DNA from: JAYZAP01 sp964645285
GTDB taxonomy: Bacteria > Pseudomonadota > Alphaproteobacteria > JAAXGF01
Direction: 5' to 3'
Length of the DNA: 42,421 nt
Assembly (NCBI GenBank): GCA_964645285.1
Contig: CAZYDR010000018.1
Span: forward strand, 1 to 42,421
Shown: in pieces, positions 8,616 to 16,880 of the stretch
How positions within the stretch are numbered: the first letter of the stretch is position 1
Layout of the letters: each line of letters starts with the position of its first letter
Position numbers and translations under genes: made by a program
Notes under the pieces: generated by a model
Database searches by the model: none
Seen by the model: only the letters and a program-made list of their open reading frames with translations
Told to the model about the DNA's origin: nothing

Positions 8616-10783
8616 ACGTCATGACAGCGGAGTCCCAAACCGACGTCCGCCAGGTCGTGACCAGCGTGTGTGGCATCTGCCCGGCCGGCTGCGGTGTCGA
8701 TGTGCACCTGCGGGACGGCAAGATCGCGCGCCTGTCACCGGTGAAAAACCATGCCCTGGGCGAGGTTTGCCCGCGTGGGGCGCGGGCCGCGGCGGTGGTC
8801 CATTCCCCGGAGCGGATCCTCTATCCGCAGCGGCGTATCGGCGCCCGTAGCGAGAGCCGGTTCGAACGCATCTCCTGGGACGATGCCTATGACATGCTGG
8901 TCGGCGCCCTTGAACGGACCGCCCGGAAATACGGCCCCGAAGCGGCTTGCACCTATACGGGCCGGGGCAATTTCGAGTTCTCGCTATGCGAATTCTTTGC
9001 TCCCAGCGGGACCTCGGAATCCTCGGCCAACACCGTGCTTTTTCCCTTCGGCTCGCCCAACGCCGCCGGTGTCGGCTCGTTGTGTTACGCCGCCCACGGC
9101 ATGATCGCACCCTATGCCTGCTTTGGTGACTATCTGCGAAACCTGTTCGACGACATCGACAACGCCGATCTGATCGTCGTCTGGGGGGCGAATCCGGCCA
9201 CCGACTCGCCGCCGATCAACCTCAAACGCATCAAGGCCGCCAAACGGCGCGGTGTCCGGGTCATCGTCATCGACCCGCGGCGCAGCGAGACCGCCCGGGC
9301 GACCCATGCGGAATGGATCGGCGTTCGTCCGGGAACCGACGGCGCCCTGGCGCTGGGCGCTATCCATGTGCTCATAAAAGAGGATCTCTACGACCATCGC
9401 TTCGTCGAAAACTGGACCCACGGCTTCGACGACCTGCGCGACTACGTGCGCGAATTCACGCCCGAGCGGGTCGCCGAAATCACCTATGTTCCCGCCGCCA
9501 CCATTCGCGACCTGGCCCGCTCCATCGCCAAGGCAAAGGGTTGCTCCTTCGTCATGTACACCGGCCTCGAATACTCCAACAGCGGTGTCCAGTCGGTGCG
9601 CGCGGCGTGGACCTTGCAGGCCATGGCCGGGCACCTGGAGGTACCCGGCGGCAAGCTGTTCAGGATGTCGGGCCGCCTGAAAACCAACCGAATCCTGACC
9701 CCACCGCCGACGACGGGGCGCAAACCTATCGGCGCCGACGTCTATCCGCTCTACCACCAGACCCGCAACGAGGCCCACGGCGCGATGTTGCCCCGGGCGA
9801 TCCTTGAGGGCGACCCCTACCCGGTTCGCTCCCTGATCATCGGCGGCGCCTCTATCATTACCGCCTGGCCGGATCCCGATCTGTGGCGCCAGGCGCTGGC
9901 GGCGCTCGACTTCCTGGCGGTCATCGACCGTTTTCCAACCGAGGATTCGCGCTACGCCGATCTGATATTGCCGGCGGCGACCATGTTCGAGACCGAATCC
10001 TACATGATCCACGACGGCTACATCCAACTTCGCTCGAAGGTCATCGAGCCGCTTGGCGAGGCGCGCGGCGACTATGTCATTTATGCCGAGCTGGCGCGCC
10101 GGCTGGGCTATGGCCATCTGTGGCCCCAGAGCGAACAAGCCATGGTCGAGCATGCCCTCGAGGGAACCGGCATTACGCGGGAGCAATTGCTGACCCAACC
10201 CGAGGGTATCGCGTTCGACCGGCCTGACATGCACTACCGCAAGTATGAATCCGGCGAGTTGCGGGCCGACGGCGAGCCGGGGTTCGAAACCCCGACGGGA
10301 AAATTCGAGATCGCTTCCGAGTGGCTGAAACAACACGGCCATGACCCCTTGCCGGCCTACATCGAACCCAAGGAGGGGCCACTGGCGACGCCCCGTATTG
10401 CCGAGCGCTTTCCCCTGGTCTTCAATTCCGGCGCCCGCACTCAATCGGCCTTTCGCTCCCAGCATTTCAACATCGCGCCCCTGGTTGCCCTGCAACCCTT
10501 GCCCCTGGTCCATCTTCACAAGGATGACGCCGAGGCGCGGGACATCGCCGACGGCGACGAGGTCGTGGTCTCATCGCCGCGCGGTCAGGTGCGCTTCTGG
10601 GCCCAGGTCACCGACAACATTCTGCCCGGCGTGGTCGAGGTCAACATGGGCGGCGGTGGACCGCTCGGCACCGAGGCCTGGCAACAGGCCAACGTCAATA
10701 CGCTGACCGATGCCGCCAACGTCGACCCCATGTCCGGCTTCCCGGTCTACAAGGCCCTGCTCTGCCAGGTGACCAAGGCCTGA
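8612..10783 (+). CDS. Molybdopterin (DMSO-reductase family) oxidoreductase
   Basis: A 723-residue bis-MGD enzyme. The N-terminal [4Fe-4S] motif is CGICPAGC plus a later CPRG (Cys20, 23, 27, 53). Molybdopterin-binding stretches follow: VVWGANPATDSPP, VIVIDPRRSETA, then DLILPAATMFE and a C-terminal MopB-type domain (PLVFNSGARTQSAFR...). The Cys in VGSLCYAAHG is a candidate Mo ligand, as in polysulfide/thiosulfate reductase-like members. There is no twin-arginine signal, so it should act in the cytoplasm. The open frame extends upstream into the desaturase gene; I chose the ATG at 8612 because it overlaps that gene's stop (ATGA). No iron-sulfur or membrane subunit gene follows, so the redox partner is unknown. 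Related to polysulfide reductase/acetylene hydratase-like proteins; substrate not assignable. Confidence 0.88.
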   Translation: MNVMTAESQTDVRQVVTSVCGICPAGCGVDVHLRDGKIARLSPVKNHALGEVCPRGARAAAVVHSPERILYPQRRIGARSESRFERISWDDAYDMLVGALERTARKYGPEAACTYTGRGNFEFSLCEFFAPSGTSESSANTVLFPFGSPNAAGVGSLCYAAHGMIAPYACFGDYLRNLFDDIDNADLIVVWGANPATDSPPINLKRIKAAKRRGVRVIVIDPRRSETARATHAEWIGVRPGTDGALALGAIHVLIKEDLYDHRFVENWTHGFDDLRDYVREFTPERVAEITYVPAATIRDLARSIAKAKGCSFVMYTGLEYSNSGVQSVRAAWTLQAMAGHLEVPGGKLFRMSGRLKTNRILTPPPTTGRKPIGADVYPLYHQTRNEAHGAMLPRAILEGDPYPVRSLIIGGASIITAWPDPDLWRQALAALDFLAVIDRFPTEDSRYADLILPAATMFETESYMIHDGYIQLRSKVIEPLGEARGDYVIYAELARRLGYGHLWPQSEQAMVEHALEGTGITREQLLTQPEGIAFDRPDMHYRKYESGELRADGEPGFETPTGKFEIASEWLKQHGHDPLPAYIEPKEGPLATPRIAERFPLVFNSGARTQSAFRSQHFNIAPLVALQPLPLVHLHKDDAEARDIADGDEVVVSSPRGQVRFWAQVTDNILPGVVEVNMGGGGPLGTEAWQQANVNTLTDAANVDPMSGFPVYKALLCQVTKA

Positions 10784-10807
10784 TCCTATACTGTCGGACA
10801 CAACGCC

Positions 10808-10836
10808 TTGAGCTGGTGCGGCGCGATTCGTACTCT
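10808..10836 (+). promoter_or_regulatory. Possible sigma-70-type promoter before the GNAT gene
   Basis: TTGAGC (10808-10813) and TACTCT (10831-10836) are separated by 17 bases, in the 82-base gap between the molybdenum enzyme and the acetyltransferase. The -10 box is poor, so this is only suggestive. It would start a transcript shortly before the strong AGGAGG ribosome binding site at about 10851-10856. Confidence 0.25.
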
Positions 10837-10865
10837 CTCGGGACGAAACAGGAGGAGCTGGTTCC

Positions 10866-11495
10866 ATGGAGTTGGTCGAAGCAACCGAGGCCCATGTGCC
10901 GCGATACGCCGATGAGTTCGCCGCGCTGGTCCATGCTACCGGCCCCGTAACCTATGACTATCAGTTCCTCCGCCGCGAGCTGTTCGACGAGATCGTCAAA
11001 CGCTCCTGGGCCATGGCGGGAACCTTGTTCGCCTACGACGAAACCACCCTCGCCCTCGACGGCGATGAGCTACTCGGCATGGTCGTCCGCTTCCACGGGC
11101 CGGCGTTCATTCAACGGCGCAAGGCTCTGGCGCCAATATGGCAGCCCTTGATCGAAGACGGTGTCCTGCAGCCCGAGGAGCTCGCCGAAATCGGCAAACG
11201 CACCCATCTCTGCAGCTACCTCAACGCGGCCATCCCGTCGGTGGTCTACTACATCCACGCCATCGCCGTGAAACCGGACCAACGCGGCCGCGGCGTCGGC
11301 GCGAAACTTGTGCACCACGCCATGGAGCGCGGCAAGCAGGCGGGCCTGCGAGGGCTTCATCTCGACGTTCTGTCCGACAACCCGGCGGTCGAGTTCTACC
11401 GCGCCATGGGTCTCGAGTGCATCGTCGAAACCGTCGCCCCGGTCCCCCTGGCCAACGGCGTACCCATGGAAATGCGCATGGCAATGATGTTTTAG
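10866..11495 (+). CDS. GNAT-family N-acetyltransferase
   Basis: A 209-residue protein. The C-terminal half carries the acetyl-CoA site of the GNAT fold: IHAIAVKPDQRGRGVGAKLV (motif A, RGxGxG, around residues 134-153). It is followed by a helix and then DNPAVEFYRAMGLE (motif B). The N-terminal 100 residues are acidic and probably form the acceptor pocket. The usual role is transfer of an acyl group from acyl-CoA to an amine; the acceptor is unknown. AGGAGG lies about nine bases before the ATG. It is 58 bases upstream of the NDP-forming acyl-CoA synthetase and may share its transcript. A lysine-acetylation role next to acyl-CoA synthetases is possible but speculative. Confidence 0.85.
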   Translation: MELVEATEAHVPRYADEFAALVHATGPVTYDYQFLRRELFDEIVKRSWAMAGTLFAYDETTLALDGDELLGMVVRFHGPAFIQRRKALAPIWQPLIEDGVLQPEELAEIGKRTHLCSYLNAAIPSVVYYIHAIAVKPDQRGRGVGAKLVHHAMERGKQAGLRGLHLDVLSDNPAVEFYRAMGLECIVETVAPVPLANGVPMEMRMAMMF

Positions 11496-11553
11496 GTCAA
11501 TTGCATCCAAGGTCTATTGGTAAACCCCACCGTCTGCGGCACAATCCCTCGCC

Positions 11554-13671
11554 ATGAGCCGAACCCAAAATCTTCTGCGATTCTTCAAGCCCCGGACCGT
11601 TGCCTTCGTCGGCGGCCGGTCGGCCCAGCAATACCTGCGGCGCTGCCGGGGGTACGGCTTTGACGGCGACCTCTACTACGTTAATCCCAGGCTCGACGGT
11701 GGTCCGCCGGCGGGGTTGGAAGGGGTCACCTGCGTCGCAACCCTGGCCGATCTGCCAGCGCCGCCCGACGCGACGTTCCTGGCGGTCAGCGCCGAGCTTA
11801 CCCTGGGCTATGTCACCGAGTTAGCCACCATGGGGGCCGGCGGCGTGGTCTGTTACGCGGCCGGCTTCGGCGAGGTTGGCGACGAGGGCCGCAAGCGGCA
11901 ACAGGTCCTGATCGACGCCGCCGGCTATGCCCTGGCCGTGCTCGGCCCCAATTGCTACGGCTTTATCAACGCCGTCGATCAGGTTGCCTTGTGGGTCGGC
12001 AATCCGTCGCTCACGCCGGTGGCGAAGGGCGTCGCCATCGTCTCCCAGAGCGGCGCCCTGGTCGAGACTATCACCATGGGGTCGCGCTCGCTGCCCACGG
12101 CCTATGCCATCAGCGCCGGCAACCAGGCGGTTCTCGCCGTGGAAGACCTGGTCGAGGCCTTCCTCGACATGGCGGACGTGACCGCCATCGCCCTCTACAT
12201 CGAGGCGCTAAACAATATCGACCGGTTCAGCCGGGCCGCGCTCCGCGCCCTCAAGCAGAACGTTCCGATCATCGCCATCAAGTCGGGCACGTCGGCCGTG
12301 GGCAAGACTATCGCCATCGGCCATACCGGGTCCCTGGGCGGCGCCAACAAGCTCTATGACGCCCTGTTCGAGCGTTTGGGAGTGATCCGGGCGTCAACGG
12401 TGACCGAACTGGTGGAGACGGCGAAAATGCTCTCCGTCACCGGCGTGCCGGAGGGTCCGCGCATGGCCGCCACCGCCGCGTCCGGCGGCGACATGGCGAT
12501 GATTGCCGATGCCGGCGAACAGCTGGGCCTGGAATTTCCGCCCCTCAACGACGCTCAATACAAAACAATCAGAGCCCTGCTGCCGGACTTCGCCACGGTC
12601 AGCAATCCCCTCGATTACACTCTGGGCGGCTGGGGCCGGCCCGAGGTGCAGCGCATCATGTGCGAGCAACTGGCCGGCGGCGACGTGGATATCATGGCCC
12701 ACATAACGGAGTTCCCATCGTCGATTGACGATGGTTCCGAGCCCGATCCCGCCTATGACCAATGCCATTATGTGATAGATGCCTTGATCGCCGCGCGGCA
12801 AGCCACCGGGAAGGCCGTCGTGGGCATCACGCAGATGCCGGAGAATATGCCCGACTACGCCCGCGAACGCCTGGTCACCAACGGGGTCGCGCCGCTTCTC
12901 GGTCTCAGCGACGCCATGCAAGCCATTGCCCATGGGGTTTGGTATGGCCGGCAACGGCAATACATCCTGTCGCAGCCGCCGGAGAGCCGGCTGTTGAGCG
13001 GCGTTTCAGTTTCCGCGGCGGATCACACCACCCTGACCGAGTGGCAGGCCAAGCAGACCCTGGCGGGACTCGGTATCAAGGTGCCGTCCGGGGCGCTGGC
13101 CACCTTGGAAACCGTGGCTCAGGCCGCCGACGACATCGGCTACCCGGTAGTCATCAAGGCGGCGGGGGCGGTGATCGCCCACAAGACCGAGGCCGGGGCC
13201 GTCGCCGTGGGCCTTAAATCCCGCGCCGAGGTGCAACAGGCGGCCGAGGACATGGCGCGGCGGCTGCCCGAGGCGTCGCGCTCGTTCCTGGTTGAGGCAA
13301 TGGTCGGCAGCCCGGTCGCCGAGTTGATCGTCGCCATCGGCCGGGACGAGCAGTTCGGCGCCTACCTCACCATCGGCAGCGGCGGCGTTCTGGTGGAACT
13401 GCTGCAGGACAGCGCGACGCTTCTGTTGCCGGCCACCCGCGACGATATCGCCCGGGCCATCGCCAAGCTTCGCGTCGCCACGCTTCTTGAGGGCCATCGC
13501 GGCGGCCCGCCCGGCGACGTGGAGGCTCTGACCGACACCATATTCGCTCTCGCCCGATTTGCCGAAACCCAAGGCGGCGCCCTGAGCGAGCTGGAAATCA
13601 ATCCCCTGTTCGTCATGGCGCACGGCGGTGGGGTCTACGCCATCGACGGGCTGATCGTCGGGGTTGAATAG
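11554..13671 (+). CDS. NDP-forming acyl-CoA synthetase (CoA-binding plus ATP-grasp)
   Basis: A 705-residue single-chain member of the NDP-forming acyl-CoA synthetase family. Domain order: CoA-binding Rossmann domain (about 1-130, ending GPNCYGFIN), succinyl-CoA-ligase-like domains (130-455, with SQSGALVE and SGGDMAMIADAG), and a C-terminal ATP-grasp domain (about 475-705, YPVVIKAAGAVIAHKTEAG and ELEINPLFV). The family interconverts acyl-CoA plus NDP and phosphate with free acid plus NTP through a phosphohistidine; either direction is possible. I do not see a clear GHxG histidine loop by eye except GHTGSLGG (about residue 252), which fits that role. It is followed after 15 bases by a class III CoA-transferase. 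The acyl group is unknown. Confidence 0.88.
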   Translation: MSRTQNLLRFFKPRTVAFVGGRSAQQYLRRCRGYGFDGDLYYVNPRLDGGPPAGLEGVTCVATLADLPAPPDATFLAVSAELTLGYVTELATMGAGGVVCYAAGFGEVGDEGRKRQQVLIDAAGYALAVLGPNCYGFINAVDQVALWVGNPSLTPVAKGVAIVSQSGALVETITMGSRSLPTAYAISAGNQAVLAVEDLVEAFLDMADVTAIALYIEALNNIDRFSRAALRALKQNVPIIAIKSGTSAVGKTIAIGHTGSLGGANKLYDALFERLGVIRASTVTELVETAKMLSVTGVPEGPRMAATAASGGDMAMIADAGEQLGLEFPPLNDAQYKTIRALLPDFATVSNPLDYTLGGWGRPEVQRIMCEQLAGGDVDIMAHITEFPSSIDDGSEPDPAYDQCHYVIDALIAARQATGKAVVGITQMPENMPDYARERLVTNGVAPLLGLSDAMQAIAHGVWYGRQRQYILSQPPESRLLSGVSVSAADHTTLTEWQAKQTLAGLGIKVPSGALATLETVAQAADDIGYPVVIKAAGAVIAHKTEAGAVAVGLKSRAEVQQAAEDMARRLPEASRSFLVEAMVGSPVAELIVAIGRDEQFGAYLTIGSGGVLVELLQDSATLLLPATRDDIARAIAKLRVATLLEGHRGGPPGDVEALTDTIFALARFAETQGGALSELEINPLFVMAHGGGVYAIDGLIVGVE

Positions 13672-13686
13672 GAAAGGAAGAAACCC

Positions 13687-14820
13687 ATGGGCCCGCTGGA
13701 CGGTTATACGATCATCGAGCTGGCGGGCATCGGGCCGGCGCCCATGGCCGGTATGATCCTCGCCGACATGGGGGCTTTGGTTATCCGCATCGAGCGCCCC
13801 GGCGCGCCGGACCCGGTCGCCACCAAGGACCCCAGCCTGCGCGGCAAGAAATCCATGGTGGTCAACCTCAAGGATCCGCGCGGCGGCGAGACCCTGCTGC
13901 GCATGGTCGAACACGCCGACGTACTCATCGACCCCTACCGCCCCGGCGTCTGCGAGAAGCTGGGTATCGGGCCGGAGCCCTGCCTGGCGCGCAATCCCAA
14001 ACTCATCTACGGCCGCATGACCGGCTGGGGCCAGGACGGGCCCCTGGCCACGGCGGCGGGCCACGATATCAACTACATCGCCATCACCGGCGCCCTCTAT
14101 GCCATGGGCCACAAGGACGCCAAGCCGATCCCGCCGCTCAACCTCATCGGCGACATGGGCGGCGGCGGCATGCTGCTGGTCAACGGCATCCTGGCGGCCC
14201 TGCTGGAGCGCGCCACATCGGGCCGGGGCCAGGTCATCGACGCCGCCATGGTCGATGGCGCCGCCCAGTTGATGTGGATTTTTCATGGCCTTCAGGCCAC
14301 GGGCCGGTGGGACGAGACCCGGCGCCAATCCAACATGCTCGACGGCGGCGCGCCCTATTACAACACCTATCAATGCGCCGACGGTGAATACGTCGCCATC
14401 GGCGCCATCGAACCCCAGTTCTACGCCCTGCTCATGGACAAGGCCGGCCTCGACGCGGCGACCTTCGCCGACCAGAACAACCAGGCGCGCTGGCCAGAAA
14501 TGACCGAGCGCCTGGCCGAAGTCTTCAAAAGCAAAACCCAGGCCCAGTGGTGCCACATCATGGAAGGCAGCGACGTCTGCTTCGCCCCGGTGCTCAACTT
14601 CATGGAAGCCCCCAACCACCCGGCCAATGTGGCGCGAGACACCTACATCGAGATCGACGGCACCCCCCAGCCGGCCCCGGCCCCGCGCTTCAACCGCACC
14701 CCCAGCGAGGTGTGCCACGGCGCCCATGAATTGGGCGCCGACACCGACAACACATTGGCCGCCATGGGCTTCGAGGACGGGGAGATCGAAGACCTGCGCG
14801 GGGCCGGCGCTATCGATTAG
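13687..14820 (+). CDS. Class III CoA-transferase family, alpha-methylacyl-CoA racemase-like
   Basis: A 377-residue CaiB/BaiF (family III) protein. Conserved features include PMAGMILADMGALVIRIERP near the N-terminus, SLRGKKSMVVNLKDPRG, GRMTGWGQDGP, GHDINYIAITGALYAMG, GDMGGGGMLLVNG and GAIEPQFYALL. The last three carry residues matching the His, Asp and Glu catalytic positions known from alpha-methylacyl-CoA racemase. I therefore favour epimerisation of 2-methylacyl-CoA esters over CoA transfer. AGGAAAGGAAG precedes the ATG. Its neighbours (acyl-CoA synthetase upstream, nitroreductase 33 bases downstream) suggest catabolism of a branched or isoprenoid-type acid. A true CoA-transferase remains possible. 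Confidence 0.88.
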   Translation: MGPLDGYTIIELAGIGPAPMAGMILADMGALVIRIERPGAPDPVATKDPSLRGKKSMVVNLKDPRGGETLLRMVEHADVLIDPYRPGVCEKLGIGPEPCLARNPKLIYGRMTGWGQDGPLATAAGHDINYIAITGALYAMGHKDAKPIPPLNLIGDMGGGGMLLVNGILAALLERATSGRGQVIDAAMVDGAAQLMWIFHGLQATGRWDETRRQSNMLDGGAPYYNTYQCADGEYVAIGAIEPQFYALLMDKAGLDAATFADQNNQARWPEMTERLAEVFKSKTQAQWCHIMEGSDVCFAPVLNFMEAPNHPANVARDTYIEIDGTPQPAPAPRFNRTPSEVCHGAHELGADTDNTLAAMGFEDGEIEDLRGAGAID

Positions 14821-14853
14821 CGAGTACAATGTCATGCAAATAGGAGACACAAG

Positions 14854-15486
14854 ATGACTGAGCAAATGGGCGTGTTCGACGTTATGCATAATTGCCGGGC
14901 CATGCGGCGGCTGTCGCCCGCGCCGGTTCCGGAGGCGACGTTGCTCAAGCTGGTCGATGCGGCGACCCAAGCGGCCACGGGCAGCAACAAGCAGGGCGCG
15001 CGGTGGATTATCGTGCGGGACGCGGCGCAGAAGCAGCGCATTGCGGACTTGAACCGGGCGGCGTCGGAGGCGCTGGTGCGGGGCCGGATTGAGCGGGCCG
15101 AGGCTCTGCCCCATCATGACTCGGCGACGCGCGGGCGCATGCTCAACGCGGTGCTGTGGCTGGCCGAGCACATGCACGAAATTTCCACCCTCATGGTGCC
15201 GTGCCACCAGTTCGAAGCGCCGCCCACGGCGGAAGACATGTGCGGCGCCGGATCATCGGTCTGGCCCGGCGTGCAGAACTTATTGCTGGCGTCCCGGGCC
15301 GAGGGCCTCGGCGCGGTGCTGACGACTTATTCCCTGAGCGACTACGACGCCTTCGCCAAGGTTCTCGACCTGCCCGCCGACATGGGCGCCTTCGGCCTTA
15401 TCCCGCTGGGTTATCCCATGGGCAAATTCGGCCCGGTGACCCGCCTGCCGGTGGAACAGGTGAGCCGCTTCGACCGCTGGTCGTAA
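14854..15486 (+). CDS. Nitroreductase-family flavoprotein
   Basis: A 210-residue FMN-binding nitroreductase-fold protein. The start MHNCRAMRRLSPAPVPEATL matches the usual R-S/R-x(5)P opening, followed by ATGSNKQGARWIIVRD (the S/NxQ/P phosphate-binding region). A C-terminal GLGAVLTTY and LIPLGYPMGKFGP complete the signature. Members reduce nitro groups, enones, flavins or, in FbiB-type proteins, dehydro-F420-0. GGAG lies about eight bases before the ATG at 14854. It ends the plus-strand acyl-CoA operon and abuts the F420 island, so a role as the stand-alone dehydro-F420 reductase is conceivable but unproven. Followed by an inverted repeat that may end transcription. Confidence 0.85.
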   Translation: MTEQMGVFDVMHNCRAMRRLSPAPVPEATLLKLVDAATQAATGSNKQGARWIIVRDAAQKQRIADLNRAASEALVRGRIERAEALPHHDSATRGRMLNAVLWLAEHMHEISTLMVPCHQFEAPPTAEDMCGAGSSVWPGVQNLLLASRAEGLGAVLTTYSLSDYDAFAKVLDLPADMGAFGLIPLGYPMGKFGPVTRLPVEQVSRFDRWS

Positions 15487-15490
15487 GATA

Positions 15491-15573
15491 GGTCCACCAC
15501 CAAGAGACAAAGACACCTAGGAGAAAAATAGGTCCTTCGTGCTTCTTTGTGCCTTGGTGCCTTGGTGGTGAAC
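15491..15573. repeat. Imperfect inverted repeat between convergent genes
   Basis: The left arm GGTCCACCACCAAGAGACAA (from 15491) pairs imperfectly with the right arm ending CCTTGGTGCCTTGGTGGTG and AACC (to 15573). A CTAGGAG/ATAGGTCC core lies between. The sequence style (runs of CACCAAGG/CTTTGTG) resembles dispersed palindromic repeats found in many environmental bacterial genomes. It fills the gap between the nitroreductase (plus) and PPOX (minus) stops, so it could serve as a bidirectional terminator. Whether it recurs in this genome cannot be tested here. Confidence 0.6.
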
Positions 15574-15586
15574 CCCCTTGCTTACG

Positions 15587-16003
15587 TCACTCTTCGCTGT
15601 GGTCGATGATCTTTTCGGGGGTTATGGCGAGCATCACCGAGGGCCCCCAGTCGGGCTTGGTTTCGTCGTAGTGGCGGGCGGTGGCATCGTCTTCGTGGTA
15701 GTGGAGCGTGATCCGCCATCTCAGATCGTCGATCCAAGGGCTGGGTTCTTCCAGTATCTCGGAATTGCCGTAGACCGTCACCGAACGGCCGTCGGGATGG
15801 CCTTCGTCGAAACACAGGCTGACCCGTGAATCGCGCCGAATGTTGCGCGCCTTGGCGCTGTTCTCGGCGCAGGTGATATAGATGCGGCCGTCCTCATAGA
15901 GGTACCAGATCGGGCTTAGCTGGGCCGCGCCGACCCGGCGACTGGTCGCCAGGACAGCGTTCAGCGGCTGCTTGACGATGTCCTCGAATATGCTCTGATC
16001 CAT
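15587..16003 (-). CDS. PPOX-class (split-barrel) flavin/F420-dependent protein
   Basis: A 138-residue protein of the pyridoxamine-5'-phosphate-oxidase-like split beta-barrel family. It shows the pattern PLNAVLATSRRVGAAQLSPI, then WYLYEDGRIYITCAENSAKA and NIRRDSRVSLCFDEG, characteristic of the FDOR-B/PPOX F420-binding group. Such proteins bind F420 (or FMN/haem) and reduce small enones or quinones. The frame extends to 16078, but GGAGG lies just before the ATG at 16003 and gives the standard N-terminus. It is last in the LLM-FrhB-KorA-KorB operon, 13 bases after the KorB stop, which favours F420 over FMN as cofactor. Substrate unknown. Confidence 0.83.
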   Translation of the reverse strand: MDQSIFEDIVKQPLNAVLATSRRVGAAQLSPIWYLYEDGRIYITCAENSAKARNIRRDSRVSLCFDEGHPDGRSVTVYGNSEILEEPSPWIDDLRWRITLHYHEDDATARHYDETKPDWGPSVMLAITPEKIIDHSEE

Positions 16004-16016
16004 GGTCTCTCCTCCG

Positions 16017-16880
16017 TCATACGGCGTAGCGCTCCAATATGGCGCGATAGCTCGAAACATGGCCGGACGGCTCCACATCCTGGAGCGCAGGCGGCGCGTG
16101 GTCGGCGTGCTGCCAGGCCGCCTCGTAGGCCGCGCTGTCGCCGCGATAGATCATTCCCGCGGCCATGCGCCCCTCGGCCGCCATGGGGGTGACCGCGCCG
16201 AACGCCGCCACTCGGTCGGTGGGATCGTAGCCGGGCCGCTCGTCGAGATTGTCGAGCGCCGTCTCCCAGGCCGGATAGGTGTCGTTGTAGGTGACGCAGG
16301 GCGACATGATTTCGAGGAAGGCGAAGCCGCGTTTCTCGCGGGCGTGTTCCAGGGCGGCGACCACCAGCTCCTGCATGTGGTCGGGCCAGCGGGTGAAGGC
16401 GCGGGCGATGAAGCTGCTGCCCGGTATCGACAAGCCGAGGGCGACCGCGTCGATGGCCTGTTCCACATGGTCATTGCGGTGCTGCTCCACGGTGGGCGAA
16501 TCCTGGCCCTTGGTCAGCCCGTAAGTGCCGTTGTTCATGACCATGTAGACCATGCTGGGATTGCGCTTGAAGGTGTGCACCAGATGGCCGCCGCCGATGG
16601 CATAGCCGTCACCGTCGCCGCCGGTGGCGATCACCGTGAGGTCCGGATTGGCCAGCACCACCCCGGTGGCGGTGGGCAGCACCCGGCCATGCATGGCGTG
16701 ATAGCCGTAGTTGCTGATGTTGTTCTGCAAGGTCCCCGAGCAACCGATGCCGGCCAGCACCATGACGTCGTGGGCCGCGATGCCGAGATGATCGAGAGCG
16801 TTGACCAGGGCGCTCTGGACGCCGAAGTCGCCGCAACCGGCGCACCATATGGGCCGGGCCGGAGTGAATGTCCTGGTCAT
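16017..16880 (-). CDS. korB: 2-oxoacid oxidoreductase beta subunit (KorB type)
   Basis: A 287-residue thiamine-diphosphate subunit of a 2-oxoacid oxidoreductase. The N-terminal WCAGCGDFGV and the downstream GIGCSG hold the cysteines for the cluster near TPP. GGDGDGYAIGGGHLVHTFKR and VMNNGTYGLTKGQDSPT form the TPP/Mg site, and SPCVTYND near residue 200 is typical of 2-oxoglutarate-type KorB. With KorA it should oxidatively decarboxylate a 2-oxoacid to acyl-CoA and carbon dioxide, passing single electrons outwards. The frame continues upstream, but the ATG at 16880 overlaps the KorA stop (ATGA) and gives the normal length. No separate ferredoxin subunit gene is present; the FrhB-like protein two genes upstream probably accepts the electrons. 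Confidence 0.92.
   Translation of the reverse strand: MTRTFTPARPIWCAGCGDFGVQSALVNALDHLGIAAHDVMVLAGIGCSGTLQNNISNYGYHAMHGRVLPTATGVVLANPDLTVIATGGDGDGYAIGGGHLVHTFKRNPSMVYMVMNNGTYGLTKGQDSPTVEQHRNDHVEQAIDAVALGLSIPGSSFIARAFTRWPDHMQELVVAALEHAREKRGFAFLEIMSPCVTYNDTYPAWETALDNLDERPGYDPTDRVAAFGAVTPMAAEGRMAAGMIYRGDSAAYEAAWQHADHAPPALQDVEPSGHVSSYRAILERYAV

Noticed and set aside
8984..10519. Minus-strand open frame of 511 codons inside the molybdenum enzyme gene
   Set aside because: No motif and fully antisense to a well-supported gene.
13006..15207. Minus-strand open frame of 733 codons opposite the acyl-CoA synthetase, racemase and nitroreductase genes
   Set aside because: It is antisense to three well-recognised genes, has Gly/Arg/His-rich low-quality composition and no family motif.
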